Assembly: GCF_000374805.1 (NCBI RefSeq)
Contig: NZ_KB895357.1
Coordinates: 1-63,649 of the forward strand
DNA from: Chitiniphilus shinanonensis DSM 23277
GTDB taxonomy: Bacteria > Pseudomonadota > Gammaproteobacteria > Burkholderiales > Chitinibacteraceae
DNA: 63,649 nt
Direction of reading: 5' to 3'
Shown here: positions 30,453 through 38,640 of the stretch, in pieces
How positions within the stretch are numbered: the stretch's first letter is position 1
How the letters are laid out: each line of letters opens with the position of its first letter
Made by a program: the position numbers and the translations under genes
The notes under the pieces: model-generated
Told to the model about the DNA's origin: nothing
Databases searched by the model: none
What the model saw: the letters and a program-made list of their open reading frames with translations, nothing else

Positions 30453-30907
30453 AGCGCGCCCCAGCGCGCCAGCGCGGCCTGATCGCTGTCGCGGGCGTCC
30501 ACCCAGTGGCGCGCGGCGCCGTATTCCTCGCACTTCCAGAACGGGGCGACGGATTTGAGGTGATCCATCAGGCAATCCACCGCCTGCAACGCGGCGTGGC
30601 GATGCGGCGCGGTGGCGACCACCAGCACGATCTGCTCGCCCGGTAGCAGCCGGCCGACGCGGTGCAGCACCAGCACGCCGTCCAGCGCGAAGCGCGCGGC
30701 CACCGCCTGCGCCAGTTCCTCCAGCACGCGCTCGGTCATGCCGGGATAGTGCTCCAGCGTCATCGCGGTCAGCGGCACACCGTCGCGGGTGTCGTCGCGT
30801 ACCCGGCCGATGAAGCTGGCGACGGCGCCGCTGCCGTCGCCCAGCCAGCCCAGCTCGGTGGCGAAATCGAAATCGGCGTGTTGTACGGAGACGTGGCAGC
30901 GCGCCAT
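30449..30907 (-). CDS. moaE: Molybdopterin synthase catalytic subunit MoaE
   Basis: 152 residues with FIGRVRDDTRDGVPLTAMTLEHYPGM, HRVGRLLPGEQIVLVVATAPHRHAA and the catalytic Lys region LKSVAPFWKCEEY. With MoaD it inserts the dithiolene sulfurs into cPMP. Its ATG is only 2 bp beyond the target duplication of the 266-bp element at 30912-31177, which separates it from moaD; the ribosome-binding region is therefore supplied by the element end and looks weak. Confidence 0.95.
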   Translation of the reverse strand: MARCHVSVQHADFDFATELGWLGDGSGAVASFIGRVRDDTRDGVPLTAMTLEHYPGMTERVLEELAQAVAARFALDGVLVLHRVGRLLPGEQIVLVVATAPHRHAALQAVDCLMDHLKSVAPFWKCEEYGAARHWVDARDSDQAALARWGAL

Positions 30908-30911
30908 CTCA

Positions 30912-31177
30912 GAGCCTGTCCATGATCTTTTCGCGGCAGCGTTCGGGGCAGTGCCGGTGTGCGGCAAGGCGCAGGACGCGCGGCGGTATGAATACCGTGA
31001 GCGGCGTACAACGCGGCAGCGCGCCGGCAATGTCCCTGAACCCCGAGGGCCGGGCCGGAAAAAGGTCATCCACTGCGTTGTACTCCTTGGTAATAACCGG
31101 TTATTGCCTGCGTCGTACGCCTTGTGCCTGACCTTTTTCCGGCCCGGCGCTGCCGTGAAAAGATCATGGACAGGCTC
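30912..31177. mobile_element. MITE-like inverted-repeat element A (266 bp) between moaD and moaE
   Basis: The ends GAGCCTGTCCATGATCTTTT and its complement pair over 30 bp with one mismatch. The element is bounded by TCA at 30909-30911 and 31178-31180, a 3-bp T-N-A target duplication. It encodes no transposase. It is homologous throughout to the 266-bp element B at 31470-31735 (shared TATGAATACCG, TGCCTGCGTCG and CGCCTTGTG). Terminal sequence and duplication resemble IS5-superfamily elements, so trans-mobilisation by such an IS is the likely origin (inference). Confidence 0.85.
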
Positions 31178-31456
31178 TCAGCCCCCGGTCACCGGCGGAA
31201 ACAGCGCCACCTCGGCGCCGTCGACCAGCACGGTGGCGGGGTCGGCCATGTATTGGTCCACCGCCACGCGGAACACGCGGTCGCCGCCCAGCTCGCTGTC
31301 CCACGGTGCGCCGCGCGCGCGCAGCAGCGCCAGCAGGTCCGCCACGGTGGCGGGGCCGTCCAGGGTCAGCGTTTCGCGGCTGCGGCCCAGGGTGTCGCGC
31401 AGGCGCGCCAGGTAGAGCACTTCGAGGTGCAGCGGGGTGGGTTCGGTCGGGTTCAT
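31178..31456 (-). CDS. moaD: Molybdopterin synthase sulfur-carrier subunit MoaD
   Basis: 92 residues, ubiquitin-like beta-grasp fold ending in the essential Gly-Gly (VALFPPVTGG), which is thiocarboxylated and donates sulfur to MoaE-bound precursor. E. coli MoaD is 81 residues; the extra length is N-terminal. The stop TGA coincides exactly with the target duplication of element A, and element B begins 13 bp upstream of the ATG, so the gene is bracketed by two related insertions. Confidence 0.93.
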   Translation of the reverse strand: MNPTEPTPLHLEVLYLARLRDTLGRSRETLTLDGPATVADLLALLRARGAPWDSELGGDRVFRVAVDQYMADPATVLVDGAEVALFPPVTGG

Positions 31457-31469
31457 CCATGCAGTCCTA

Positions 31470-31735
31470 GGGCGTGTCATCAATGGTTTCGCGGCAGCGT
31501 TCGGTGCAGTTCGGGATGCCACGCAAGGAGTTGGTCGCGCCGCGGTATGAATACCGCAAGCGGCCAGCGACACCGCGTGGCGCCCGAAATGCACCGAACC
31601 CGCCGGGCTGGGCCGAAAAAACACCATCCACTGCGTTGCCCTCCTTGCCAATAACTGGTTATTGCCTGCGTCGCGCGCCTTGTGGCTGGCGCTTTTTCGG
31701 CCCAGCGCTGCCGCGAAACCATTGATGACACACCC
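31470..31735. mobile_element. MITE-like inverted-repeat element B (266 bp) between moeA and moaD
   Basis: Ends GGGCGTGTCATCAATGGTTT and GGGTGTGTCATCAATGGTTT (read from each end) pair over 30 bp with one mismatch, and TA flanks both sides (31468-31469, 31736-31737). Same length and internal sequence as element A, with identical inner arm TTTCGCGGCAGCG. The terminal G supplies the third base of the moeA stop TAG. No coding capacity. Confidence 0.85.
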
Positions 31736-32925
31736 TAGCCCATCGGATAACAGCGTACCCGATTGCCGGCCGCGAGCCGTGCCTGCGCCGGCAGTTCCAG
31801 CAGCACTTCGGCCTGCGCCAATGTGGCCAGCGCCGCCGAGCCCTGCTGCTCGAACGGTTGCACGTGACGGATGCCGTCCAGTTCGACGAAGCGGCCACGC
31901 AGGAAATGCCGGCGCGGGCCGGGGTTGTCGGCGGCGTCCAGCAGTGGGTAGGCCACCGTTTCCTGCGGCGGCGCGTGTTCGCCGCCGGCGCGCCGCACCA
32001 GCGGTCGCGCCAGCAGCAGGAAGGTGATCGCCGCCGCCACCGGGTTGCCCGGCAGCGCGACGAAGGGCTTGCCCAGCACGTGGCCGAAGGCGAACGGCTT
32101 GCCGGGCTTGATCGCCACCTGCCAGTGGGCGATGGCGCCGAGCGCCGCCACGGCGTCGCGCACGTGGTCGGCGTCGCCCAGCGAAGCGCCGCCGGAGCTG
32201 ACGATCAGGTCGCACAGTTCGGTGGCTTCGCGCAGCCGGGCGCGGGTGGCGGCCGGGTCGTCGGCCACCGAGCCGAGGTCCACCGCCTCGGCGCCGACGC
32301 TGTCGAGCAGCGCCAGCAGTTGCGGGCGGTTGGCGTCGTAGATCTGCCCCGGCGCCAGCGGCTGGCCGGGGGCGCGCAGTTCGTTGCCGGTGGACAGCAC
32401 GCCGATGCGCGGACGGGCGAACACCGGCAGCGCCGCCAGCCCTTGTGCCGCCAGCAGGCCGATATGCAGGGTCTTGAGACGCTCGCCGCGCTCGACCAGC
32501 ACCGCGTCGCGCGCCAGTTCGCTGCCGCGCAACCGCATGTGGGCGCCGTAGCACAACGGGGCGGCCAGGTGGACGCCGTCGGCGTCGCAGCGCGCCTGCT
32601 CCTGCGCCACCACGCCCTGGCAGCCGCGCGGCAGCGGCGCGCCGGTCAGCACCCGCATCGCCTGCCCCGGCGCCAGCATGCCGGGATCGGCGTCGCCGGC
32701 GGCCACGTGGCCGACCAGGGCGAAGGGGCCGAGCGGGCGCTCGGGATGGGCGGCGATGGCGTAGCCGTCCATGGCGCTGGCGTCGAACGCCGGCAGGTCG
32801 TGCCCGGCACGGACGGTCTGCGCGCTGACCCGCCCCGCCAGCCGGTGCAGCGGTACGGTTTCGAGGCGCGGCAACGGCAGCGGCTGCTGGTTCAGCAGCG
32901 CCAGCATGGTTTCAAGACTGTGCAT
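31735..32925 (-). CDS. moeA: Molybdopterin molybdenumtransferase MoeA
   Basis: 396 residues with the MoeA signatures DLPAFDASAMDGYA, GVVAQEQ, the molybdate-site region STGNELR and SSGGASLGDADHV, and LPGNPVAA. Inserts molybdate into adenylated molybdopterin. It overlaps mobB by 14 bp at its 5' end. Its stop codon TAG is completed by element B. Confidence 0.96.
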   Translation of the reverse strand: MHSLETMLALLNQQPLPLPRLETVPLHRLAGRVSAQTVRAGHDLPAFDASAMDGYAIAAHPERPLGPFALVGHVAAGDADPGMLAPGQAMRVLTGAPLPRGCQGVVAQEQARCDADGVHLAAPLCYGAHMRLRGSELARDAVLVERGERLKTLHIGLLAAQGLAALPVFARPRIGVLSTGNELRAPGQPLAPGQIYDANRPQLLALLDSVGAEAVDLGSVADDPAATRARLREATELCDLIVSSGGASLGDADHVRDAVAALGAIAHWQVAIKPGKPFAFGHVLGKPFVALPGNPVAAAITFLLLARPLVRRAGGEHAPPQETVAYPLLDAADNPGPRRHFLRGRFVELDGIRHVQPFEQQGSAALATLAQAEVLLELPAQARLAAGNRVRCYPMG

Positions 32926-33475
32926 GGTTCAACCAATCGACGATAAAGGCCACCACCGCGGCGGGCTGGTTCAGATCCAGCCGCGGCAGGCCGCAGGCCA
33001 CCGGCTGGTCGCTCACCAGCGCCAGCAGCCCGCTCAGTTCGGGATAAAGCGGCGGCATGCCCGCCGCGGGGCGGTGCACTTCCAGCCGGGGAATGGGGTC
33101 CTGCCTGAAGCCTTCCACCAGGGTGAGATCGGCCGGCGCCAGCCGCGCCAGTTGCGCGCCGAGATCGGGCTCCGGCTCGTCGCGCAGGTCGCGGTACAGC
33201 GCGAAGCCGTGCGGCGACGCCACCAGCACCTCCTGCGCGCCGGCCGCGCGAAAACGCGCGCTGTCCTTGCCCGGCGGCTCCAGCATCAGTTGGTGGTGGC
33301 TGTGCTTGACCACGTTGACGCGCAGCCCGCGCGCGGCGAACAGCGGCAGCATCGCTTCGATCAGCGTGGTCTTGCCGCTGCCGGAGCGGCCGACGATGCC
33401 GAGCACGCGCGGCAACGCCGTCGCGGCCGGGGCGGGGTCGGGCGTTGCGGTGCCCGGATCGATGCCGATCGCCAT
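32912..33475 (-). CDS. mobB: Molybdopterin-guanine dinucleotide biosynthesis adaptor MobB
   Basis: 187 residues with a P-loop near residue 30 (GIVGRSGSGKTTL), VVKHSHH and LVEGFRQDPIPRLEV, characteristic of the MobB GTPase that assists MobA. An N-terminal extension of about 20 Ala/Pro-rich residues precedes the fold. It lies 3 bp after moaA and overlaps moeA, so it is within the operon. Confidence 0.94.
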   Translation of the reverse strand: MAIGIDPGTATPDPAPAATALPRVLGIVGRSGSGKTTLIEAMLPLFAARGLRVNVVKHSHHQLMLEPPGKDSARFRAAGAQEVLVASPHGFALYRDLRDEPEPDLGAQLARLAPADLTLVEGFRQDPIPRLEVHRPAAGMPPLYPELSGLLALVSDQPVACGLPRLDLNQPAAVVAFIVDWLNHAQS

Positions 33476-33478
33476 GGG

Positions 33479-34477
33479 TCAGCCCCCCGTCTGCGCCATG
33501 AAGCGCACCACCTTGGTGGGGCGGCTGGCGAAATCGTGGCGCTCGGGCTTGGCGGCGATGCCGGCGCGGATGGCGGCCAGCAGCTCGTCGTCGTCGGCGC
33601 CGTCGCGCAGCATGGCGCCCAGCGGCACGCGATCCTCCTGGCCCAGACACAGGTGCAGCGTGCCGTCGACGGTCAGCCGCACCCGGTTACAGGTGGCGCA
33701 GAAATGCTGCGACAGCGGCGTGATCACGCCCAGCCGCCAGCGGCCGTCGGCATCGGCCCAGTAGCGCGCGGGGCCGGCATCGCGCCCAGGCAGCGTGGGC
33801 ACCAACCCGCGTCCGCCGGCCAGCCGCGCGCCCAGGCGGCTGACGTCCACCTGCCGCGCGCTGCGCCCGGTGTCGCCCATCGGCATCACTTCGATCAGGC
33901 GCAGCAGGAAATCGCGCGTCAGGGCAAAGTCGAGCATGCGCTCGACGTCGTGTTCGTTGACCTCGCCCTGCACCACCATATTGAGCTTGATCGGTGCCAG
34001 CCCGACGGCGCGCGCCGCCTCCAGCCCGGCCAGCACGGCCTCCAGCCGGTCGGCGCCGGTGATGCGGGCGAAGCAGCCGCGATCCAGGGTATCGAGGCTG
34101 ACATTGAGCCGCCGCACCCCGGCCGCCTTCAGCGCGGCGGCCTGCGCCGCCAGCCGGGTGCCGTTGGTGGACAGCGACAGGTCGGCCAGCCCCGGCAGCG
34201 CGGCGATGCCGGCCGCCAGGTCCACCACGCCGCGCCGCAGCAGCGGCTCGCCACCGGTGAGCCGCACCTTGGCCACGCCCAGCCGCACGAACAGGCCCAC
34301 CAGCCGCAGCATCTCGTCGTGCCGCAACCAGTGCGCCGGCTCCTCGAAGCCCTTGAAGCCCTTGGGCAGGCAATAGGTGCAACGCAGGTCGCAACGGTCG
34401 GTGACCGATACGCGCAGGTAGTCGATGCGACGGCCGAACGGGTCGATCAGGGCGGAGGGCGGGGCGGAATCGGACAT
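33479..34477 (-). CDS. moaA: GTP 3',8-cyclase MoaA (radical SAM)
   Basis: 332 residues. Radical-SAM cluster motif VTDRCDLRCTYCLPKG (CxxxCxxC), GGEPLLR, and a second C-terminal cluster FCATCNRVRLTVDGTLHLCLG; the C-terminus is the functional Gly-Gly (AQTGG). Converts GTP to 3',8-cyclo-7,8-dihydro-GTP, the first step of molybdenum cofactor synthesis. First gene of the minus-strand moco-narXL run; its leader holds the ACTAGTCCGGT motif shared with narK and narG. Confidence 0.97.
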   Translation of the reverse strand: MSDSAPPSALIDPFGRRIDYLRVSVTDRCDLRCTYCLPKGFKGFEEPAHWLRHDEMLRLVGLFVRLGVAKVRLTGGEPLLRRGVVDLAAGIAALPGLADLSLSTNGTRLAAQAAALKAAGVRRLNVSLDTLDRGCFARITGADRLEAVLAGLEAARAVGLAPIKLNMVVQGEVNEHDVERMLDFALTRDFLLRLIEVMPMGDTGRSARQVDVSRLGARLAGGRGLVPTLPGRDAGPARYWADADGRWRLGVITPLSQHFCATCNRVRLTVDGTLHLCLGQEDRVPLGAMLRDGADDDELLAAIRAGIAAKPERHDFASRPTKVVRFMAQTGG

Positions 34478-34544
34478 GGGCGGCTATCCGGGGAGGGTGC
34501 TTCATTGTGCAAGGTGGCCGCCCACCCGACCATCCGCAAGGGGA

Positions 34545-34555
34545 ACTAGTCCGGT
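34545..34555 (-). promoter_or_regulatory. Nitrate-regulon motif before moaA
   Basis: Transcribed-strand sequence ACCGGACTAGT followed by TCCCCTTGC; matches motifs before narK1 and narG. A second shared piece (GCGGATGG) lies 15 bp downstream and a possible -10 CACAAT follows. Confidence 0.55.
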
Positions 34556-34572
34556 CGGCGGGTAACGGCAAA

Positions 34573-34598
34573 AAGCCCCGCTTTGGCGGGGCTTTTCG
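34573..34598 (-). terminator. Terminator AAAAAGCCCCGC-TTTG-GCGGGGC after the secreted hydrolase-like gene
   Basis: GCCCCGC-CAAA-GCGGGGC stem with T tract on the minus strand, 25 bp after the stop of the gene at 34623. The same terminator and flanking 3' coding sequence are repeated at 63141-63170. Confidence 0.8.
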
Positions 34599-34622
34599 TT
34601 GGGTGGGCGACGGTCGGATCGC

Positions 34623-36074
34623 TCAGGGTTGTTTGACTTCGGTGGCGGCGAGTTCGGGGGTGGGGTGCCAGGTGATCTCGAAACTGCCGGTGGATTCGTC
34701 CTGGGTGACGATCACTTTGCCGAGGGCAATGTTAAAGCCACCGGCAACGGTATTATTGTAGAACGGTACGGGTAAATCCTCGTAGGTCCGCTTTTGCGTC
34801 GCCACCCCGTACAGGTATTCATACCGTTTCCCCTGGATGGAAATGGCAAAGCCGCTGGAATAATTGAGCACCGACTCCGGTTCACCCATTTTTCCGTAGA
34901 AGGGTATGTCACTGCCGATTTCATATACCCCGGGCTCCAGCTTCGGCCCACCGGGCGTCAGGCTTTCGCAGGTCAGCGCACGCATCACCCGTTGCCAGCC
35001 ACGATCATCGTATTTGATCGCCAAGACGCCGACGACATCATCCAGATCCGGCCTCGGTTTTCCTGGTGTCCAGTACCAACGCCAGAGCCCTCTTGGCCCT
35101 TTCAAATACATATCGTTGTAATACGGGTGAGTCGGCACCAACGAACCCGGCATTAGAAGCCATTCCACCCACTGGTTCCACAGTATTTCATCGTAGGGAA
35201 GCCCGTAATAGTCCAACACCAACGGCGCGCCTTGAAGCGCCGGGTTATCCGCATAGAGCGGATTCAGATTGCCGTTCATGGCCTTCATCGCCGCCACCAT
35301 CCCATCCAACATCGCCTGTCGCCCATTGAGCGCCGGATTCAGATACACCTCCTTGAAGCCATGCCCGAGCAGGTCCGATTGGGTGCGCGGAATCTCGATG
35401 TTGTGCGGCAACACTTTGCGCAGGATGTCCAGGCTGGCGATCACCACGTCGTTGCGCGAGGTGAGGTAACTGCCGCCACCCAGCACCCGGTCGGCCGGCG
35501 ACGCCGCGCCGTGGATGCGCAGGTCCTGCGGTTGCAAAGCGCCGCTGTCGGTCAGCAGCGTATACATGCGGTTGGCGAACAGGTTGCCCTGCGAATGCGG
35601 CACCAGCAGCACCTTTTCCGCCTTGGCGCTGGCGCTGCGGATGTCGCGCAGGATTTCGCTTTCCTCGTCCAGCGTCAGCTGCGCCAACGCGGCCTGTTCG
35701 GCCTTGGCTTGGTAATAGCGGATCGCGCCTTCGGCGATGCGCTGGTCCATGCCTTCGGGCGCGTTGCCGTAAAGCAGCGCTTCGGCGATCTTCTCGGGCG
35801 CGGTATCGGGGTCTTGCTGGCTGAGCTGGTAGAAGGTCTGGGCAATATCGGCGAAGAAACCGTGGGTTTGGTTGTAGGCGAGGTCGGTGGGGACGGGGTG
35901 GCCGAGTTCAGCCTCCAGTGCTTGCGTAAGCATTTCATTACTTTTCTCCGCATCAATACGGGTCGTTGTAATGCCGTTTATATGTACCGCCACAGGGATT
36001 TGGTCGCAATTTGTCAATTCGGCCCAAGCATTAGTTGAAAGCAAGAGTCCGACAATGGCAGTTTTAATTTTCAT
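34623..36074 (-). CDS. Secreted alpha/beta-hydrolase-like protein, unknown function
   Basis: 483 residues, signal peptide to about residue 18 (STNAWA). A nucleophile-elbow-like stretch VLLVPHSQGNLFANRMY (about 155-171) suggests an alpha/beta-hydrolase fold with Ser in H-S-Q-G, as in lipases or esterases; other catalytic residues cannot be placed. The C-terminal 100 or so residues form a separate domain ending ITWHPTPELAATEVKQP that recurs in the gene cut by the right edge. It lies 10 bp after the chitin-binding protein gene, so an exported chitin-surface role is possible. Confidence 0.78.
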   Translation of the reverse strand: MKIKTAIVGLLLSTNAWAELTNCDQIPVAVHINGITTTRIDAEKSNEMLTQALEAELGHPVPTDLAYNQTHGFFADIAQTFYQLSQQDPDTAPEKIAEALLYGNAPEGMDQRIAEGAIRYYQAKAEQAALAQLTLDEESEILRDIRSASAKAEKVLLVPHSQGNLFANRMYTLLTDSGALQPQDLRIHGAASPADRVLGGGSYLTSRNDVVIASLDILRKVLPHNIEIPRTQSDLLGHGFKEVYLNPALNGRQAMLDGMVAAMKAMNGNLNPLYADNPALQGAPLVLDYYGLPYDEILWNQWVEWLLMPGSLVPTHPYYNDMYLKGPRGLWRWYWTPGKPRPDLDDVVGVLAIKYDDRGWQRVMRALTCESLTPGGPKLEPGVYEIGSDIPFYGKMGEPESVLNYSSGFAISIQGKRYEYLYGVATQKRTYEDLPVPFYNNTVAGGFNIALGKVIVTQDESTGSFEITWHPTPELAATEVKQP

Positions 36075-36084
36075 GACGGCCCCC

Positions 36085-36939
36085 TTAGTCGCACTGGTAA
36101 CGAACAGGGGAACGGAACATCATGCCACCTACTAACTCATCTCCTTTCCTATAGGCGGTCATTCTGTCTGGGGTATTGGCATGTAACGCTTCATATCTCT
36201 TTGAAAAATTCAACCTCCATTCATACTCCTGCGTTGGCCCATATGTTCTTTCAAAGCAACTGGAAGACATACGCCATTGATTGAACAAAGCCCTTGCCTT
36301 TTCCCGATCATTCCCACCCGCCGTCAATATCTCTTGCTGGGTAATCCGCGCCATCTCCATCGCATATTTGAACCGCGCCGGATGTTTCCCCACCTCCTGC
36401 GCCAGAAAGCGCTGCACGTCGTCGCGCACACCGTCGTTATCGGCGTCGATGCCCGCCAGCGTCTTGCGTCCGGCCGCGCCGGGGTCGGGGGGGACTTTGA
36501 TGCCGTTGATGGTGTCGGTATTGCCCGGCGGCACCGGGGTGACGGCGTCGCATTGTGCAATCGGCTGCCACAGCGCCGGCACCCGCGGCGGTTGCCATTC
36601 GGTGCCGGCGTGCGCGGTATGCGCCTGGCGGGCGCGGTAGTAGTCGCCCTCGTAACGGATCTGGTCGCCCAGTTGGTAGCTGTAGCCCGCCTGCCAGGGC
36701 GAACAGCGTTGCACCGGGCCGTGGTGCAGTTGCCACAGCGCGGGGGTGGAGGCGGGATTCCAGTTGGCCCCCTTTTGCGCGGTATGCGATTGCAGTGCGC
36801 GGTAGGTCTGGCCCTGGTATTGGACGGCGACGCCGATCAGGTAGCCGTCGCCTTCGCGCCATTCGGGCAGTGGCGGGGCGGCGAATGCGGGGACAAGCAA
36901 GGTGGTGGTGAGCAGTGCGGCAAGGAAGGGCCTGCGCAT
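36085..36939 (-). CDS. Secreted protein with two CBM5/12-like chitin-binding modules
   Basis: 284 residues. Signal peptide to about residue 20 (LLVPAFA), two carbohydrate-binding type 5/12 repeats (about 25-70: LPEWREGDGYLIGVAVQYQG; about 78-125: CSPWQAGYSYQLGDQIRYEG), each ending in PALWQ, a Pro/Gly linker and a domain with a calcium-loop-like DADNDGVRDD (about 165-174) and no recognised catalytic motif. Upstream partner of the hydrolase-like gene in a two-gene operon. Confidence 0.82.
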   Translation of the reverse strand: MRRPFLAALLTTTLLVPAFAAPPLPEWREGDGYLIGVAVQYQGQTYRALQSHTAQKGANWNPASTPALWQLHHGPVQRCSPWQAGYSYQLGDQIRYEGDYYRARQAHTAHAGTEWQPPRVPALWQPIAQCDAVTPVPPGNTDTINGIKVPPDPGAAGRKTLAGIDADNDGVRDDVQRFLAQEVGKHPARFKYAMEMARITQQEILTAGGNDREKARALFNQWRMSSSCFERTYGPTQEYEWRLNFSKRYEALHANTPDRMTAYRKGDELVGGMMFRSPVRYQCD

Positions 36940-37416
36940 CGGGCGATCTCCTGGGGCGATGCCGGGGCATCGCGAACGTGAGCGGACGTATTCCCAGTGG
37001 TGCCGCTGCCCTGTGGCCGGGCAGTCGGAGGCAGCGCCGACTATACCCGTGCTTTTTTACACACCTCAACAGATTTCTATAAAGTTCAATCCATAGTTCT
37101 TACAAATCGAATTTTCGTGGCCTATCCGCGGGTATGGCTTGCCGCAGTCGCCACCTGCCCTACCGTAAGCGGCAGCGGTGTCCGCTCGGCGTCGAAAAGC
37201 CGCGTTCCAATCCGGCATCGGCCAGTGTCGGCGACGGTAGAACCATCTTCTTTGCCGGGGCTGGGACGAGTTGGCGGCGCTGGTCCGGAGCTGATCGGAG
37301 GATGGCGAGGACGGCGACAATCAGACAGTTTTAAGAAAGCAAACTCAGCCATCCAGCCACAGCGCCAACGCGCCCCATCCCCAAAGGCTTTGCGCCTCGC
37401 GTCTCTCCGCCGGCCG
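36940..37416. other. Non-coding interval upstream of the CBM protein gene
   Basis: About 480 bp with no supported gene. It should hold the promoter of the 36939-34623 gene pair; the stretch 37040-37110 is AT-rich (TTTTTTACACACC, TATAAAGTTCAATCC). No repeat found. Confidence 0.45.
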
Positions 37417-37442
37417 AAAAAAAACAGGGCGCATGGCGCCCT
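37417..37442 (-). terminator. Intrinsic terminator of the narGHJI operon
   Basis: On the minus strand AGGGCGC-CAT-GCGCCCT followed by eight T residues (GTTTTTTTT), about 50 bp after the narI stop. Confidence 0.9.
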
Positions 37443-37491
37443 GGGAAGACGGAGCCTGGGCGGCGGCCCGCTCCGTGGAGTCGCGCTGTGG

Positions 37492-38175
37492 TCAGCGTGG
37501 CCGGACCAGTTGCCAGGCGCGGCCAAGGTAGGTGACCGAGCCGAAGCCGCTCCAGACGTGCACCAGCCGGGTGAAGGGGAAGATCACGAACAGCGTCATG
37601 CCCATGAACAGGTGGGCCTTGAACAGCCAGTGGGCGTCGACGATGAAGTCGGCGGCGCCGCCGCGGAAGGTGACGATGTGCTGCGCCCAGCTCATCAGCA
37701 GCACCATTTCGTGGCCGTCGCGGTGGCTGGCGGAGACGAAGATGGTGGACAGCCCCAGCAGCAGGGTGATCAGGATCCACAGCAGCAGGATCTTGTCGCC
37801 GGGGCGGGTGACGGCGCGCAGGCGCGGGTCGCTCAGGCGGCGATGCAGCAGGATGATCAAGCCGGTCAGGCAGAGGCCGCCCATCACGCCGCCGGCCACC
37901 ATCGCCACCATCTGCTTGAAGCTGTGGGTGACGCCCAGCGCGTCCCATACCGCCACGGGGGTGAGCAGGCCGACCAGGTGGCCGAAGAACAGGCCGAGGA
38001 TGCCGACGTGGAACAGGATGTTGCCCAGGCGCAGCCGGCCGCGGTGCAGCAGTTGCGAGCTGTCGCTCTTCCAGGTGTATTGCTCGCGCTCGAAGCGGGC
38101 GAGGCTGCCCAGGATGAAGATCGCCAGGGCGATGTACGGGTAGATGCCGAAGACGAAGTAGTGCAGGCCGTTCAT
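37492..38175 (-). CDS. narI: Respiratory nitrate reductase gamma subunit NarI
   Basis: 227 residues, five membrane spans starting MNGLHYFVFGIYPYIALAIFILGS. His residues for two b haems lie in HVGILGLFFGHLVGL (near the second span) and in HWLFKAHLFMGMTLF (fifth span). NarI oxidises quinol and passes electrons to NarH. AAGGAG precedes the chosen ATG; an upstream in-frame start would extend into the repeat region. Separated from narJ by 465 bp of repeats, unusual for this operon. Confidence 0.96.
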   Translation of the reverse strand: MNGLHYFVFGIYPYIALAIFILGSLARFEREQYTWKSDSSQLLHRGRLRLGNILFHVGILGLFFGHLVGLLTPVAVWDALGVTHSFKQMVAMVAGGVMGGLCLTGLIILLHRRLSDPRLRAVTRPGDKILLLWILITLLLGLSTIFVSASHRDGHEMVLLMSWAQHIVTFRGGAADFIVDAHWLFKAHLFMGMTLFVIFPFTRLVHVWSGFGSVTYLGRAWQLVRPR

Positions 38176-38300
38176 GGCGCGACTCCTTGGAGCCTGTTCC
38201 AAGCGATCAGGCTCAGAGATAGACGAATGTGCGGTCGGGCCCCCGGCAAAGCCGGGCGCTCAGGATGGGTGGCACGCCAGTAGCGGCTCCATCTGGTCCA

Positions 38301-38610
38301 TTCCACTCCCCCCGCCCTCGCCACCCGCGCCTTGCGTGCTTTCACGTGGCCTTGGTACTCGAACGGATGCAGGCCCCCGGCCAGGCCGGGGGCAAATCCA
38401 GTTGTGGAATGCCGATCACGGCCCTCGTTGATCGATTCCACTCCCCCCGCCCTCGCCGCCCGCGCCTTGCGTGCTTTCACGTGGCCTTGGTACTCGAACG
38501 GATGCGGGCCCCCGGCCAGGCCGGGGGCAAATCCAGTTGTGGAATGCCGATCACGGCCCTCGTTGATCGATTCCACTCCCCCCGCCCTCGCCGCCGCGAG
38601 GGAGCCTCGC
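38301..38610. repeat. 135-bp tandem repeat between narJ and narI
   Basis: Units start TTCCACTCCCCCCGCCCTCG at 38301, 38436 and 38571 (two full copies, a partial third). Each full unit contains the perfect palindrome GCCCCCGGCC-A-GGCCGGGGGC (38373-38393, 38508-38528). A degenerate unit precedes at about 38225-38300. Related pieces occur at 48040-48200. The minus strand is open across the repeats, but the repetitive product has no support as a gene. Confidence 0.88.
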
Positions 38611-38640
38611 CTTGCTCGAAGGGTGGATGAGCGATTCGGT

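Noticed and set aside
37122-37526. 134-codon minus-strand frame upstream of the CBM protein
   Set aside because: Overlaps the nar terminator and narI end, Arg/Pro-rich, no start signal or family.
38301-38610. Possible CRISPR array
   Set aside because: Units are contiguous 135-bp tandem copies without unique spacers, and no cas genes are nearby.
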